From: SIG78 sp045635745
Lineage (GTDB): Bacteria > Verrucomicrobiota > Lentisphaeria > Victivallales > Victivallaceae
Direction of reading: 5' to 3'
Length of the DNA stretch: 59,148 nucleotides
Assembly (NCBI GenBank): GCA_045635745.1
Contig: JAZTWG010000024.1
Span: 1-59,148, forward strand
The notes below the pieces were generated by a model. It had not been told where the DNA came from, ran no database searches, and saw only the letters and a program-made list of their open reading frames with translations. Position 1 is the first letter of the stretch, and every line of letters starts with the position of its first letter. Below are positions 52,681-59,148 of the stretch, piece after piece. Both the position numbers and the translations under genes were made by a program.

Positions 52681-53592
52681 TTACGGATTGCTGTAGTCGT
52701 GACTTCTGTCGTCCAATCCGCCCCAAACCATTTGAGCTGATGCAGAATTGTTGCGATCAGTCTGACTCAATTTATAAGTCCGGACACGACCATCCAGAGC
52801 AAGAATATTGATCATACCATTATGCGCCGGAGCACAGGTTGAGTGTGTACCGTCGCAGGTGCCGCTCCCTGCAGCCAGAGAATAATGGATCTGATCATAC
52901 ATAATTGCATTACCGGGATCATCTCTGCCGACGACCAGTCGCCAATACTCACTTTTGGTGTAATAAGCAGGAGCAAAGTTGGCATTTTTGGCTTTGAGCA
53001 ACGCTCCATCATGAGCATAGAAGTAGTAACTCATGAAATGTCCGCCGGTGTTGGCTGCCACGCCCCAGAAAGTGGAGTCAGAGGGACACTTGAAAATCGC
53101 TTCAGCATCGCGCTGACCAATGTGGGTTTTAGCCTCGTAGGCTTCGCCGAAATAACCTCCGGCAAAAACGATATTGACCTGCGTATAGTTGTTGTCATGG
53201 TTGGTGGTTGCATCGGTAATAATGTTATTATTGCCCAGAAAGACTTCCGAAGATTTGGTATAAGCGCGCACCGGCAGATAATCTTTGTTGTCGCCGGAGT
53301 ACATGGTATAAGCCAGACCGCACTGCTTGAGTTTACCGATACAGTTGGCACTGCGGGCGCGTTCGCGGGCAGCAGAAAGTGCCGGCAGCAGCATTGCCGC
53401 CAGAATGGCGATGATGGCAATTACGACAAGAAGCTCTATTAAGGTGAAGCTGTACAGCTTCACCTGCCTGCAGGCAGGTGAATAACACCTTTTCGCGGCT
53501 CGGTTTTTTTTCATAATACAGCTCATCCGACTACAGCAGAAACGTAAAGTTTTTACCCAAAGTTCAATCAAGGTAATTTGTGTGTGTTTCAT
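52681..53592 (-). CDS. prepilin-like protein with duplicated leader
   Basis: A 303-residue prepilin-like protein. A first, degraded processing motif ITLIELW (residues 6-12) is followed 43 residues on by FTLIELL (49-55) and VVIAIIAILAAMLLPAL. The inserted part ends SPACRQVKLYS and holds the same overlapping palindromes as the gene at 27839. The C terminus contains HNGMINILALDG, an exact H-X9-DG motif. The ribosome site AGGAGATTGTT lies before the first ATG, so the long leader is really translated. It sits between the GHL6-type gene and the giant glycosidase-like gene. Confidence 0.9.
   Translation of the reverse strand: MKHTQITLIELWVKTLRFCCSRMSCIMKKNRAAKRCYSPACRQVKLYSFTLIELLVVIAIIAILAAMLLPALSAARERARSANCIGKLKQCGLAYTMYSGDNKDYLPVRAYTKSSEVFLGNNNIITDATTNHDNNYTQVNIVFAGGYFGEAYEAKTHIGQRDAEAIFKCPSDSTFWGVAANTGGHFMSYYFYAHDGALLKAKNANFAPAYYTKSEYWRLVVGRDDPGNAIMYDQIHYSLAAGSGTCDGTHSTCAPAHNGMINILALDGRVRTYKLSQTDRNNSASAQMVWGGLDDRSHDYSNP
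53443..53480. repeat. overlapping palindromes inside prepilin leader cassette (copy 2)
   Basis: Perfect 22-bp palindrome at 53443-53464 and perfect 20-bp palindrome CACCTGCCTGCAGGCAGGTG at 53461-53480, sharing 4 bp. Inverted relative to the copy at 27948-27985 because the host gene is on the minus strand. Confidence 0.92.
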
Positions 53593-53624
53593 AACAATCT
53601 CCTGTTTTTACGGTTATATATTTT

Positions 53625-55538
53625 TTAACTCAATACTGTTATACTGTATCCGGTAAACTGCGGAATTTCCACAGCCAGATATTCCCCCTGCCGTTCGGCA
53701 TTGAGCAAAACGTGTTCCGGTTCGCAAAATGCCGTGGATTTAGCGGTTTTGATATACACTTTGGCGGGCAAAATGGTCAAATCATCTTCAATAACTTCGC
53801 AACCATCGGTGCGTTTTTCCGGAATATGTGCTGTCATGTGCAGTACTTCTCTGCCATCAGCAAGTTTATTCAGATAGACCCGGACAAACTTCGGAAGATT
53901 TTCAGTCTTGATCAAACGGTCTGGCAGCATGATTTCCAGCGCTTCGGCAAAGGCTTCGCGCAAACTTGCAGCGGCATACTCTTTGAACCCGTTGAAAATA
54001 TTGAAACTGAAGTGTGCAACTTGGTCATTGACGCTCAAAAACGGATAATCGATCACACCGGCCGGCGGATTGTAATATTCGGGATATACACCGTCAAAAA
54101 TATGCTCGATTTGTGGTTCTGCCAGCTGATAAACAGTTTTATTGTTTTTACTTGTGAGCAATTTACCCGTAGCATAAATACTCATTTTCATACCATCTTT
54201 ATCCACAAAGTAAGTGGGATCAGGCGCATTGCCGACAACTTCAAGATCCCATTCCGGCAAAAACTCCTGTGTGCCGCACCGCATACCGGAATCGCCGGAA
54301 GAGATGATCTTGCCGCCTTGTGCAATATATTCGTGCAGGCGTTTTTCAACTTCCGCAGAAATCGTTACGCTGTCGGGCAGCACCAGCAAACGGTACTTAC
54401 TCCAATCCGCCGCCATAGTCACCACATCAAACTGACAATGCAGATCGCAAAGTATACGCAATGCGCCACGCAACTCTTTAGCCAGATAGATTTCCTGATG
54501 GCTTTTCGGGAAAAGTATTGCCATATCAGTCACTGGCGCATTATCATCGTAAAATTCGCCCCTTGCCTGCAGCCAGGCAAAAAGCCGCTCGGATTGCAGC
54601 ATAACTTTTTCCGGCACTTCGCATTCCGGGGGCATGTGGTCGCCGATATTCGGACGCATGCCATTGACCAGACCGGTCACCAGCTCCTGACGGATAGCAT
54701 TTTCGCTGCGCAAACCGCCGAAATCGCCCCATAGATTGAAGCGACCGGTCATGTTCAATCGCGGATAATCTCCTAATGTACGCATATAGCGGCTCATCAG
54801 AGGCAGATAATCATAATCGCAGCCCAACTTGGTGGGAATGCACTCAAAATCCAGATATGTCCCCCCCAGTGCCAACTGGTTTTCGTAACCGATTCCGTTA
54901 AAATACAAAAGATAATCCGGATTGATCGCTTTGACCGCAGAGGCAAAATCTCCGGCAAGTTCGCGATTGCGGCGCAAAGCGAACTCATTGACAGCTGCTT
55001 CATCAGCCGGGTCAATACCCTCGGACTTCATCTTGGCCAGACAGCACTCGCACCGGCAGCTGCGCCCCGCCAGACAATCAACAAAAAATCCGGCCACATC
55101 ATATTTCCGGGCAACTTCACACGCCATAGCGATAATGTGTTCGCGGTATGGAGTATTGCCGCAAGCAGTACGGCTGAAAGGATTTACCGCATAAATCGGG
55201 CGTTTATCCGTGGGTATTTCCTGCCAATCGGGATGCAGACGGATCTCTTCCTGCGAAATACCGCCATTGAAATAAGCATTTACTTTGATACCATACTTAT
55301 TGCAGGCCTTTACCAGAGTGCCGAACAAATCAAAATCCAATCCATAATGCCGGATACCGATTTGGGTATCATAATAAGCCATCCCCATATTGCAGCGCGC
55401 CGGAAAACTGACAAAGTCTATATTATTGGCTTTGAGACGCGCGGCAAAGGCATCGGCATCAAAGTTTTTGCCGATATTTTTCAACATCGGACTGGTATGA
55501 AAATCGTAAAAAAGTGCATATCGCGGATAATAAACCAT
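53625..55538 (-). CDS. GHL6-type glycoside hydrolase with GH42-like trimerisation domain
   Basis: A 637-residue cytosolic protein. The N-terminal barrel (about 1-335) has NNIDFVSFPARCNMG, KYGIKVNAYFNGG and YDVAGFFVDCLAGRSCRCECC, typical of hypothetical glycosyl hydrolase 6. Residues about 345-450 form a beta-galactosidase trimerisation-like domain (MAILFPKS, YRLLVLPDSVTISAEV, YIAQGGKIISSGDSG). A beta domain ends it. Catalytic residues cannot be fixed with confidence; the aspartate of FFVDCL is a candidate. It follows the GH2 gene after 3 nt and would act on fragments in the cytosol. Confidence 0.82.
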   Translation of the reverse strand: MVYYPRYALFYDFHTSPMLKNIGKNFDADAFAARLKANNIDFVSFPARCNMGMAYYDTQIGIRHYGLDFDLFGTLVKACNKYGIKVNAYFNGGISQEEIRLHPDWQEIPTDKRPIYAVNPFSRTACGNTPYREHIIAMACEVARKYDVAGFFVDCLAGRSCRCECCLAKMKSEGIDPADEAAVNEFALRRNRELAGDFASAVKAINPDYLLYFNGIGYENQLALGGTYLDFECIPTKLGCDYDYLPLMSRYMRTLGDYPRLNMTGRFNLWGDFGGLRSENAIRQELVTGLVNGMRPNIGDHMPPECEVPEKVMLQSERLFAWLQARGEFYDDNAPVTDMAILFPKSHQEIYLAKELRGALRILCDLHCQFDVVTMAADWSKYRLLVLPDSVTISAEVEKRLHEYIAQGGKIISSGDSGMRCGTQEFLPEWDLEVVGNAPDPTYFVDKDGMKMSIYATGKLLTSKNNKTVYQLAEPQIEHIFDGVYPEYYNPPAGVIDYPFLSVNDQVAHFSFNIFNGFKEYAAASLREAFAEALEIMLPDRLIKTENLPKFVRVYLNKLADGREVLHMTAHIPEKRTDGCEVIEDDLTILPAKVYIKTAKSTAFCEPEHVLLNAERQGEYLAVEIPQFTGYSITVLS

Positions 55539-55541
55539 TTT

Positions 55542-58040
55542 TCACCTCACAGCTTTATTGGTAAAATTTACATTCCAGCCGCTGACTTCCAACTCACCGG
55601 CTAACGCGGCGCCATTGGCAAATTTGACTTCAACAGTACGTTTTTCGTGGGGGAGCAGATCCAGATAGTTATCCATGAAATAACAGTCATCGCTCTCAAG
55701 CTCCGGCAGACGCATCCTCACCCCGGCCGCCACAACATCACCGGTATTTTCGAGCGTGATTTCAGCCGTATTGCCTTTATCAACTATATCGGCAACTCTG
55801 ATTTCAGCAGTTTCCAGCCGGAAAAGCTCCTTGAAGTCAGGCACGCCGTAATGCCGGGTATCAGCAAAGACTTCTTTACCTTCGGCATCAAAGAGTGCCA
55901 ACCGGATAAACACGATTCTATCGGCGGGATCGACCGCAAATTTTACATCAGCGACCGGGGTGGTATATGCCGGATAATTACAGCCGAAAGATTTTTCATA
56001 ACAAACTTTGCCAGCAACAGTTACCGCTTTGATAACGCCAGAAAATACTCCGGCTTCATCACAAGTTACAAACGCTTTGCCGCAATATTCGCTGCCGGTA
56101 ATGCACCACGATTCATCTTCCAGACTCACAATGGCCGGCTTGTTGACACGCGCAGTATAATAGTGGGCTATTTTCGGCACATGATAATAATCCACAATAC
56201 TGTACGAGAATGTCGGCCACGGCTCATTGTACTGCCAGAACACACATCCGGAACTTTCCGGCATGTAACGGCGGTAACGTGCCATGATATAGCTCAATAC
56301 ATCACCTTGAGCCAACATGGAACTCTGACAATATTCCCGGCGGCTGGCAGGAGCAAAAGCCGCCCATGCGTGCTGCAGACCTTTGTATTTATCCAGCTGC
56401 ATAAAGTGGAAACGGCACACCTGACTATCCGGAAACGCCGCATTCTCCGGAATAAATTTCACAACCGACTCTTCTTCCGGACAACCGTTACAGCCGATTT
56501 CGCTGGCAAAATTACGGAAGTGGGCATTGTAAAAATTGTGCTGCCGGAAATACCACGGCCCATGATGGCGTTCACCGGGACGTGAACGGTCAGGACTGGT
56601 AACATGATATTCCAGATGCGGCGTAAGTTCCGCAGCCAGTTTGCCATACTGCATAAGCATGGGACTGTTCGGATCTTCGCCATAATACTGCAATTCATTG
56701 CCGCCGCAAATCATAGATATACAAACATGACTGCGGATCTTTTTCAAAACCGCAGTACCTTCGCGCTTCAGCTCGGCAAGATACTTTCCATCGGTAGGAT
56801 ATTCACTGCAGGCATGCATAAATTCCTGATGGATCATCATACCATAGCGGTCGCAGAGATCATAGAAAATATTCTTTTCAATAATACCGCCGCCCCAGAT
56901 GCGGAAATAGTTGAAATTCGCCTCTTTAGCCAGACGGATCAAACGCTCATAATCCTCAACTTCAGCTTCAGAAATCAGCATTTCAGCCGGCACCCAGTTA
57001 GTACCGCGGACAAATATTTCTTTGCCGTTTATGGTGTAAGTCAAAGCATAAGCATCGGGGTGACTGCCGGGATTGCGGCGCATTTCGATAGTACGGAATC
57101 CTACCTGCATTACTTTTTCAGTACCGGCAAAAGTAATCTTGAGCGAGTAAAGATCCGGCGCGCCATAGTTGTTGGGGTACCACTGATGTGCGCCGGGGCA
57201 ATCAAACTCCCAAGTGTACTTATTGGCACCATGTTTGAGTTCAAAGGTCTGCTCAAAGGCAAAACTTTCACCTTTAAAATTCAAGGGAGTCAGTTCCAGT
57301 TTCGCCAGTTCGGTCATATCACTTTCGGCGGCGAGGTCCAGTTCCAGAATGGCATGATCTTTTTCGCCGCGGAAAAATGCATCAATGATATACCCGGCAT
57401 TACTGCCGTAAATCGCAACATCATCCATAATACCGGAAGCCAGAAGCCGCCGCGACCAATCCCACCCATAACTCATCTGCGAGCGGTGAAAATAAGCAAA
57501 TTCAGCCGGTTTATCATGAAAATGCTGTGGTGAAGCCGGTTTTATGGGTTCAAAAACTACCGCCAGAATATTTTCTTTATCACGGAAAACTTCTCTTGTT
57601 ATATCAAATTCCGCCGCCATAAATGCGCTGGTGTGCCACCCGAGACGATTGCCATTGAGCCAAACCGTGCAGTCATAATCCAGCATTTCAAACCGGATAC
57701 GCAGCCGTTGAGCCGCGCGCAGATCATCCGGCAGCATAAAACGTTTGCGAAACGCCCAGGATTTATTTTCCGCCCACACCGAACGCTCCATATTAAATCC
57801 ATACATAATATCGCCGATTTCGCCGTTTTCCATAAGCACCGAGCGATCGCAACCGGGCACCGTAGCACGATATTCAGCTTGCGACATCGGTATGCCGGGC
57901 AATCCGATAAAACCGGCAGTAACAGCCCCCTGCATACTCATATTTTCAATAATATGGCTGCATTGGGCCTGCTGATTATCATCTTCAGTACTGATAAAAA
58001 AACCAGCTTCCCAATCGTTGCCATTAAGAGAAAAAATCAT
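55542..58040 (-). CDS. GH2 glycosidase, beta-mannosidase-like (second copy)
   Basis: An 832-residue GH2 enzyme with the same layout as the one at 19777: N-terminal jelly-roll, Ig-like domain, barrel and C-terminal beta domains. FRIWGGGIIEKNIFYD, the acid/base glutamate in CGGNELQYYGED and the nucleophile glutamate in FASEIGCNGCPEEES are conserved. No signal peptide. It starts the second glycan operon behind a consensus-like promoter with AAGGTTGTTTTT before the ATG. Two diverged copies suggest different linkages or aglycones, each matched to its own operon. Confidence 0.92.
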   Translation of the reverse strand: MIFSLNGNDWEAGFFISTEDDNQQAQCSHIIENMSMQGAVTAGFIGLPGIPMSQAEYRATVPGCDRSVLMENGEIGDIMYGFNMERSVWAENKSWAFRKRFMLPDDLRAAQRLRIRFEMLDYDCTVWLNGNRLGWHTSAFMAAEFDITREVFRDKENILAVVFEPIKPASPQHFHDKPAEFAYFHRSQMSYGWDWSRRLLASGIMDDVAIYGSNAGYIIDAFFRGEKDHAILELDLAAESDMTELAKLELTPLNFKGESFAFEQTFELKHGANKYTWEFDCPGAHQWYPNNYGAPDLYSLKITFAGTEKVMQVGFRTIEMRRNPGSHPDAYALTYTINGKEIFVRGTNWVPAEMLISEAEVEDYERLIRLAKEANFNYFRIWGGGIIEKNIFYDLCDRYGMMIHQEFMHACSEYPTDGKYLAELKREGTAVLKKIRSHVCISMICGGNELQYYGEDPNSPMLMQYGKLAAELTPHLEYHVTSPDRSRPGERHHGPWYFRQHNFYNAHFRNFASEIGCNGCPEEESVVKFIPENAAFPDSQVCRFHFMQLDKYKGLQHAWAAFAPASRREYCQSSMLAQGDVLSYIMARYRRYMPESSGCVFWQYNEPWPTFSYSIVDYYHVPKIAHYYTARVNKPAIVSLEDESWCITGSEYCGKAFVTCDEAGVFSGVIKAVTVAGKVCYEKSFGCNYPAYTTPVADVKFAVDPADRIVFIRLALFDAEGKEVFADTRHYGVPDFKELFRLETAEIRVADIVDKGNTAEITLENTGDVVAAGVRMRLPELESDDCYFMDNYLDLLPHEKRTVEVKFANGAALAGELEVSGWNVNFTNKAVR

Positions 58041-58086
58041 AAAAACAACCTTTCAAACAAATATGACTAAAAGCATTTAGTACAAA

Positions 58087-58115
58087 AAGATACATCAAAA
58101 AAAGCATTTTGTCAA
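58087..58115 (-). promoter_or_regulatory. sigma-70-type promoter of the second glycan operon
   Basis: Minus strand TTGACA (58110-58115), 17-bp spacer, TATCTT (58087-58092), about 47 nt before the GH2 ATG. The AAAAAAGTGC-type element of the first locus was not seen here. Confidence 0.75.
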
Positions 58116-58219
58116 GAGTAAAAAAACTCAAAAGGCAAACTTTTTACATAAAAATTTAAAAAAAATAGTCAGAAGTATCTAAAAATAAAATATTAAGCAA
58201 AAATAAATAAAGAGAAATA

Positions 58220-58304
58220 AATTCCGGCAGTCTACAACCATCCTGGCACCAATACGGTACACAATACGATAGCGCCAGATATAAATCCGAATTTCACTCA
58301 TACC
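58220..58304 (-). pseudogene. possible RelE/ParE-type toxin remnant
   Basis: The minus-strand frame reads GMSEIRIYIWRYRIVYRI, which recalls the C-terminal core of RelE/ParE toxins (G-x-R-E...Y-R-I-V-Y-R). The rest of the fold is not recognisable before or after, and no antitoxin is seen. A short match made by eye; could be chance. Confidence 0.3.
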
Positions 58305-58627
58305 AGTTGTCGCATACTTTTTTACTCCGATAAAGCACCAAACAGCCCAACCCAAGCAGCTCCTCAATTTGAATGAGTGACAAACGCGCGGGGCATCATA
58401 TAACACTCAATAAATTTACATCCAGCTCAAGCATATACCGGAGCTGCCGAACAATATTATATAAAAACAATTCCAACTTGTTTTTAATAAACAAGATGCA
58501 ATAAATAATCCTGTTTATTTCATATTGATTTTCAGAATGTTTGAGCAATAGATTCCGCAATGTTGTTTTTGTGCGGCTTGACTTGTCAAAATATCCGATA
58601 ATATCCCCCCAGCAGCTTTTCAAAAAT

Positions 58628-58672
58628 CGGCGGAATGATCCTGTTGTCAGCCGACTCAACTTCATTCCGCCG
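58628..58672. repeat. inverted repeat, 11-bp arms
   Basis: CGGCGGAATGA (58628-58638) is the exact complement of TCATTCCGCCG (58662-58672), with 23 nt between. A second hairpin CCGTG/CACGG follows at once (58670-58687). Could be a terminator stem without T run, or the end of a lost mobile element. Confidence 0.6.
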
Positions 58673-58873
58673 TGCTATTCAACACGGCAGCACATCTACG
58701 ATTAAATCCTGTCACTTAGCGTTAACGCTGCGCAACGCATATTTCCCCTGACAGCAAATATTCCTCTCACAAACTCTCCCGATTTTTCTCAAATCTACCC
58801 AATTCGCCCTTTATCTCTTCCCATACCAACCGCCCGAACGCCTTTTGCCGGGCTATACAGCAAATGGCGACAT

Positions 58874-58908
58874 AACGGATTTTAACGGTGGATAACGGTA
58901 ATAAACGG
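58874..58908. repeat. four AACGG repeats at exact 10-bp spacing
   Basis: AACGG occurs at 58874, 58884, 58894 and 58904. Each is preceded by T or A and followed by four or five variable A/T-rich bases, so all four face the same side of the helix. The array ends 12 nt before the inverted repeat at 58920. Confidence 0.8.
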
Positions 58909-58919
58909 ATAAGTTGTTA

Positions 58920-58940
58920 CCAACTTGTTAAACAAGTTGG
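58920..58940. repeat. inverted repeat, 10-bp arms
   Basis: CCAACTTGTT (58920-58929) and AACAAGTTGG (58931-58940) around a single A: a near-perfect dyad that could be a protein-binding site. Confidence 0.75.
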
Positions 58941-58969
58941 ACATCACATCTGATATTTTCAGCGAGGGA

Positions 58970-58995
58970 TCCTCCTTCGCCAAGGCTTCGGAGGA
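58970..58995. repeat. REP-like palindrome 3
   Basis: TCCTCC (58970-58975) pairs with GGAGGA (58990-58995) around TTCGCCAAGGCTTC. It has the same plan as the two palindromes next to the GIY-YIG gene at 37 kb (CCTCC-N2-CGC-N3-GC-TWY-GGAGG). Confidence 0.7.
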
Positions 58996-59148
58996 CAAGC
59001 CAATAAGCCGCTCTCCTGAAAACTGGGCGGAGCAAAGCGCAGCCCGGGCACTCACTCTCAAGGGAGAGTAACACGACATTGAAACTGCCGAATTTTTTAT
59101 GGCGGGCAACATGGAAATTTTGCGGATTATCGTGGATGCAGTTTGTGT

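Larger units (their letters stand above)
58116..59148. other. non-coding end region rich in repeats and remnants
   Basis: No full gene is supported in this last kilobase. It contains a toxin-like remnant (58220-58304), an 11-bp inverted repeat (58628-58672), the palindrome AGCGTTAACGCT (58718-58729), phased AACGG repeats (58874-58908), a 10-bp inverted repeat (58920-58940) and a REP-like palindrome (58970-58995). A minus-strand open stretch at 58767-58916 ends in a coding-like tail, ARQKAFGRLVWEEIKGELG, but has no start codon and may be a gene remnant. Minus-strand frames at 58396-58665 and 58882-59112 have starts but no recognisable features. Confidence 0.5.

Noticed and set aside
58396..58665. 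89-codon minus-strand frame in the terminal gap
   Set aside because: Starts inside the inverted repeat, has no clear ribosome site and no recognisable domain; kept only as part of the non-coding region description.
58882..59112. 76-codon minus-strand frame at the window end
   Set aside because: It runs through a REP-like palindrome and an inverted repeat, so its apparent peptide is explained by repeat DNA.
1..59148. CRISPR array, prophage or intact insertion sequence
   Set aside because: No regularly spaced repeats with unique spacers, no phage structural or integrase genes, and no transposase frame were seen on either strand.

Overview
The window looks like a chromosomal piece of a Lentisphaerae/Victivallales-type bacterium from a gut or other glycan-rich habitat. 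The clues are prepilin-like proteins with FTLIELL plus VVIAIIAILAAMLLPAL leaders, one with an exact H-X9-DG tail, placed inside glycan-degradation operons. Very large secreted proteins with LamG-like and CBM9-like modules accompany them, as do GHL6-type and GH2 hydrolases, and no SusC/SusD pair is present. This placement is an inference from protein style; no rRNA or taxonomic marker comparison was possible.

Layout. 1-6.3 kb is housekeeping: fabD-fabG-acpP on the minus strand, then trpS, a PgpH-type 7TM-HD phosphodiesterase and ybeY on the plus strand. 6.3-19.3 kb is a surface-glycan cluster behind a good promoter: a GT-C-like membrane protein, a DPM1-like GT2, four more GT2 enzymes, a GT4, a Wzx flippase, a nucleotidyltransferase-GHMP kinase fusion and an acyltransferase 3. 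From 8.8 kb it is visibly more AT-rich, and an unrelated multi-pass membrane protein with its own promoter sits inside it. 19.8-34.9 kb is a glycan-utilisation locus around an AraC regulator: GH2 beta-mannosidase-like enzyme, FAD oxidoreductase, then an operon of a tandem amidohydrolase, DegT aminotransferase, prepilin-like protein, 1514-aa LamG/CBM9 glycosidase-like protein and ceramidase-like hydrolase. Three promoters here share a candidate operator.

34.9-38.5 kb is a scar-rich accessory strip: a fragment of the ceramidase gene fused antisense to a truncated YafQ-like toxin gene and an antitoxin tail, an orphan 2-TM protein, a small GIY-YIG nuclease flanked by palindromic repeats, a tRNA-Ala(GGC), and a sigma-region-2-only protein. 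38.5-46.5 kb holds an IclR regulator with a SIS-domain protein, a polysaccharide O-acetylation pair (SGNH-like plus MBOAT) with an esterase, an alanine/glycine symporter, a Bcp peroxiredoxin and an alkaline-phosphatase-superfamily protein. 46.6-58.1 kb is a second glycan operon on the minus strand: GH2, GHL6-type hydrolase, prepilin-like protein, 1293-aa CBM9 protein, a secreted protein and an SGNH hydrolase whose motif order is circularly permuted. The last kilobase is non-coding, with phased repeats, inverted repeats and a possible toxin remnant.

The most interesting signals: (1) both prepilin-like genes carry a 43-residue in-frame insertion that duplicates the FTLIELL processing motif and contains two overlapping DNA palindromes, nearly identical in two otherwise different genes; (2) a circularly permuted SGNH esterase; (3) a single-domain GIY-YIG nuclease beside palindromic repeats, with a relative of those repeats 21 kb away; (4) a shared operator upstream of three promoters near an AraC regulator.
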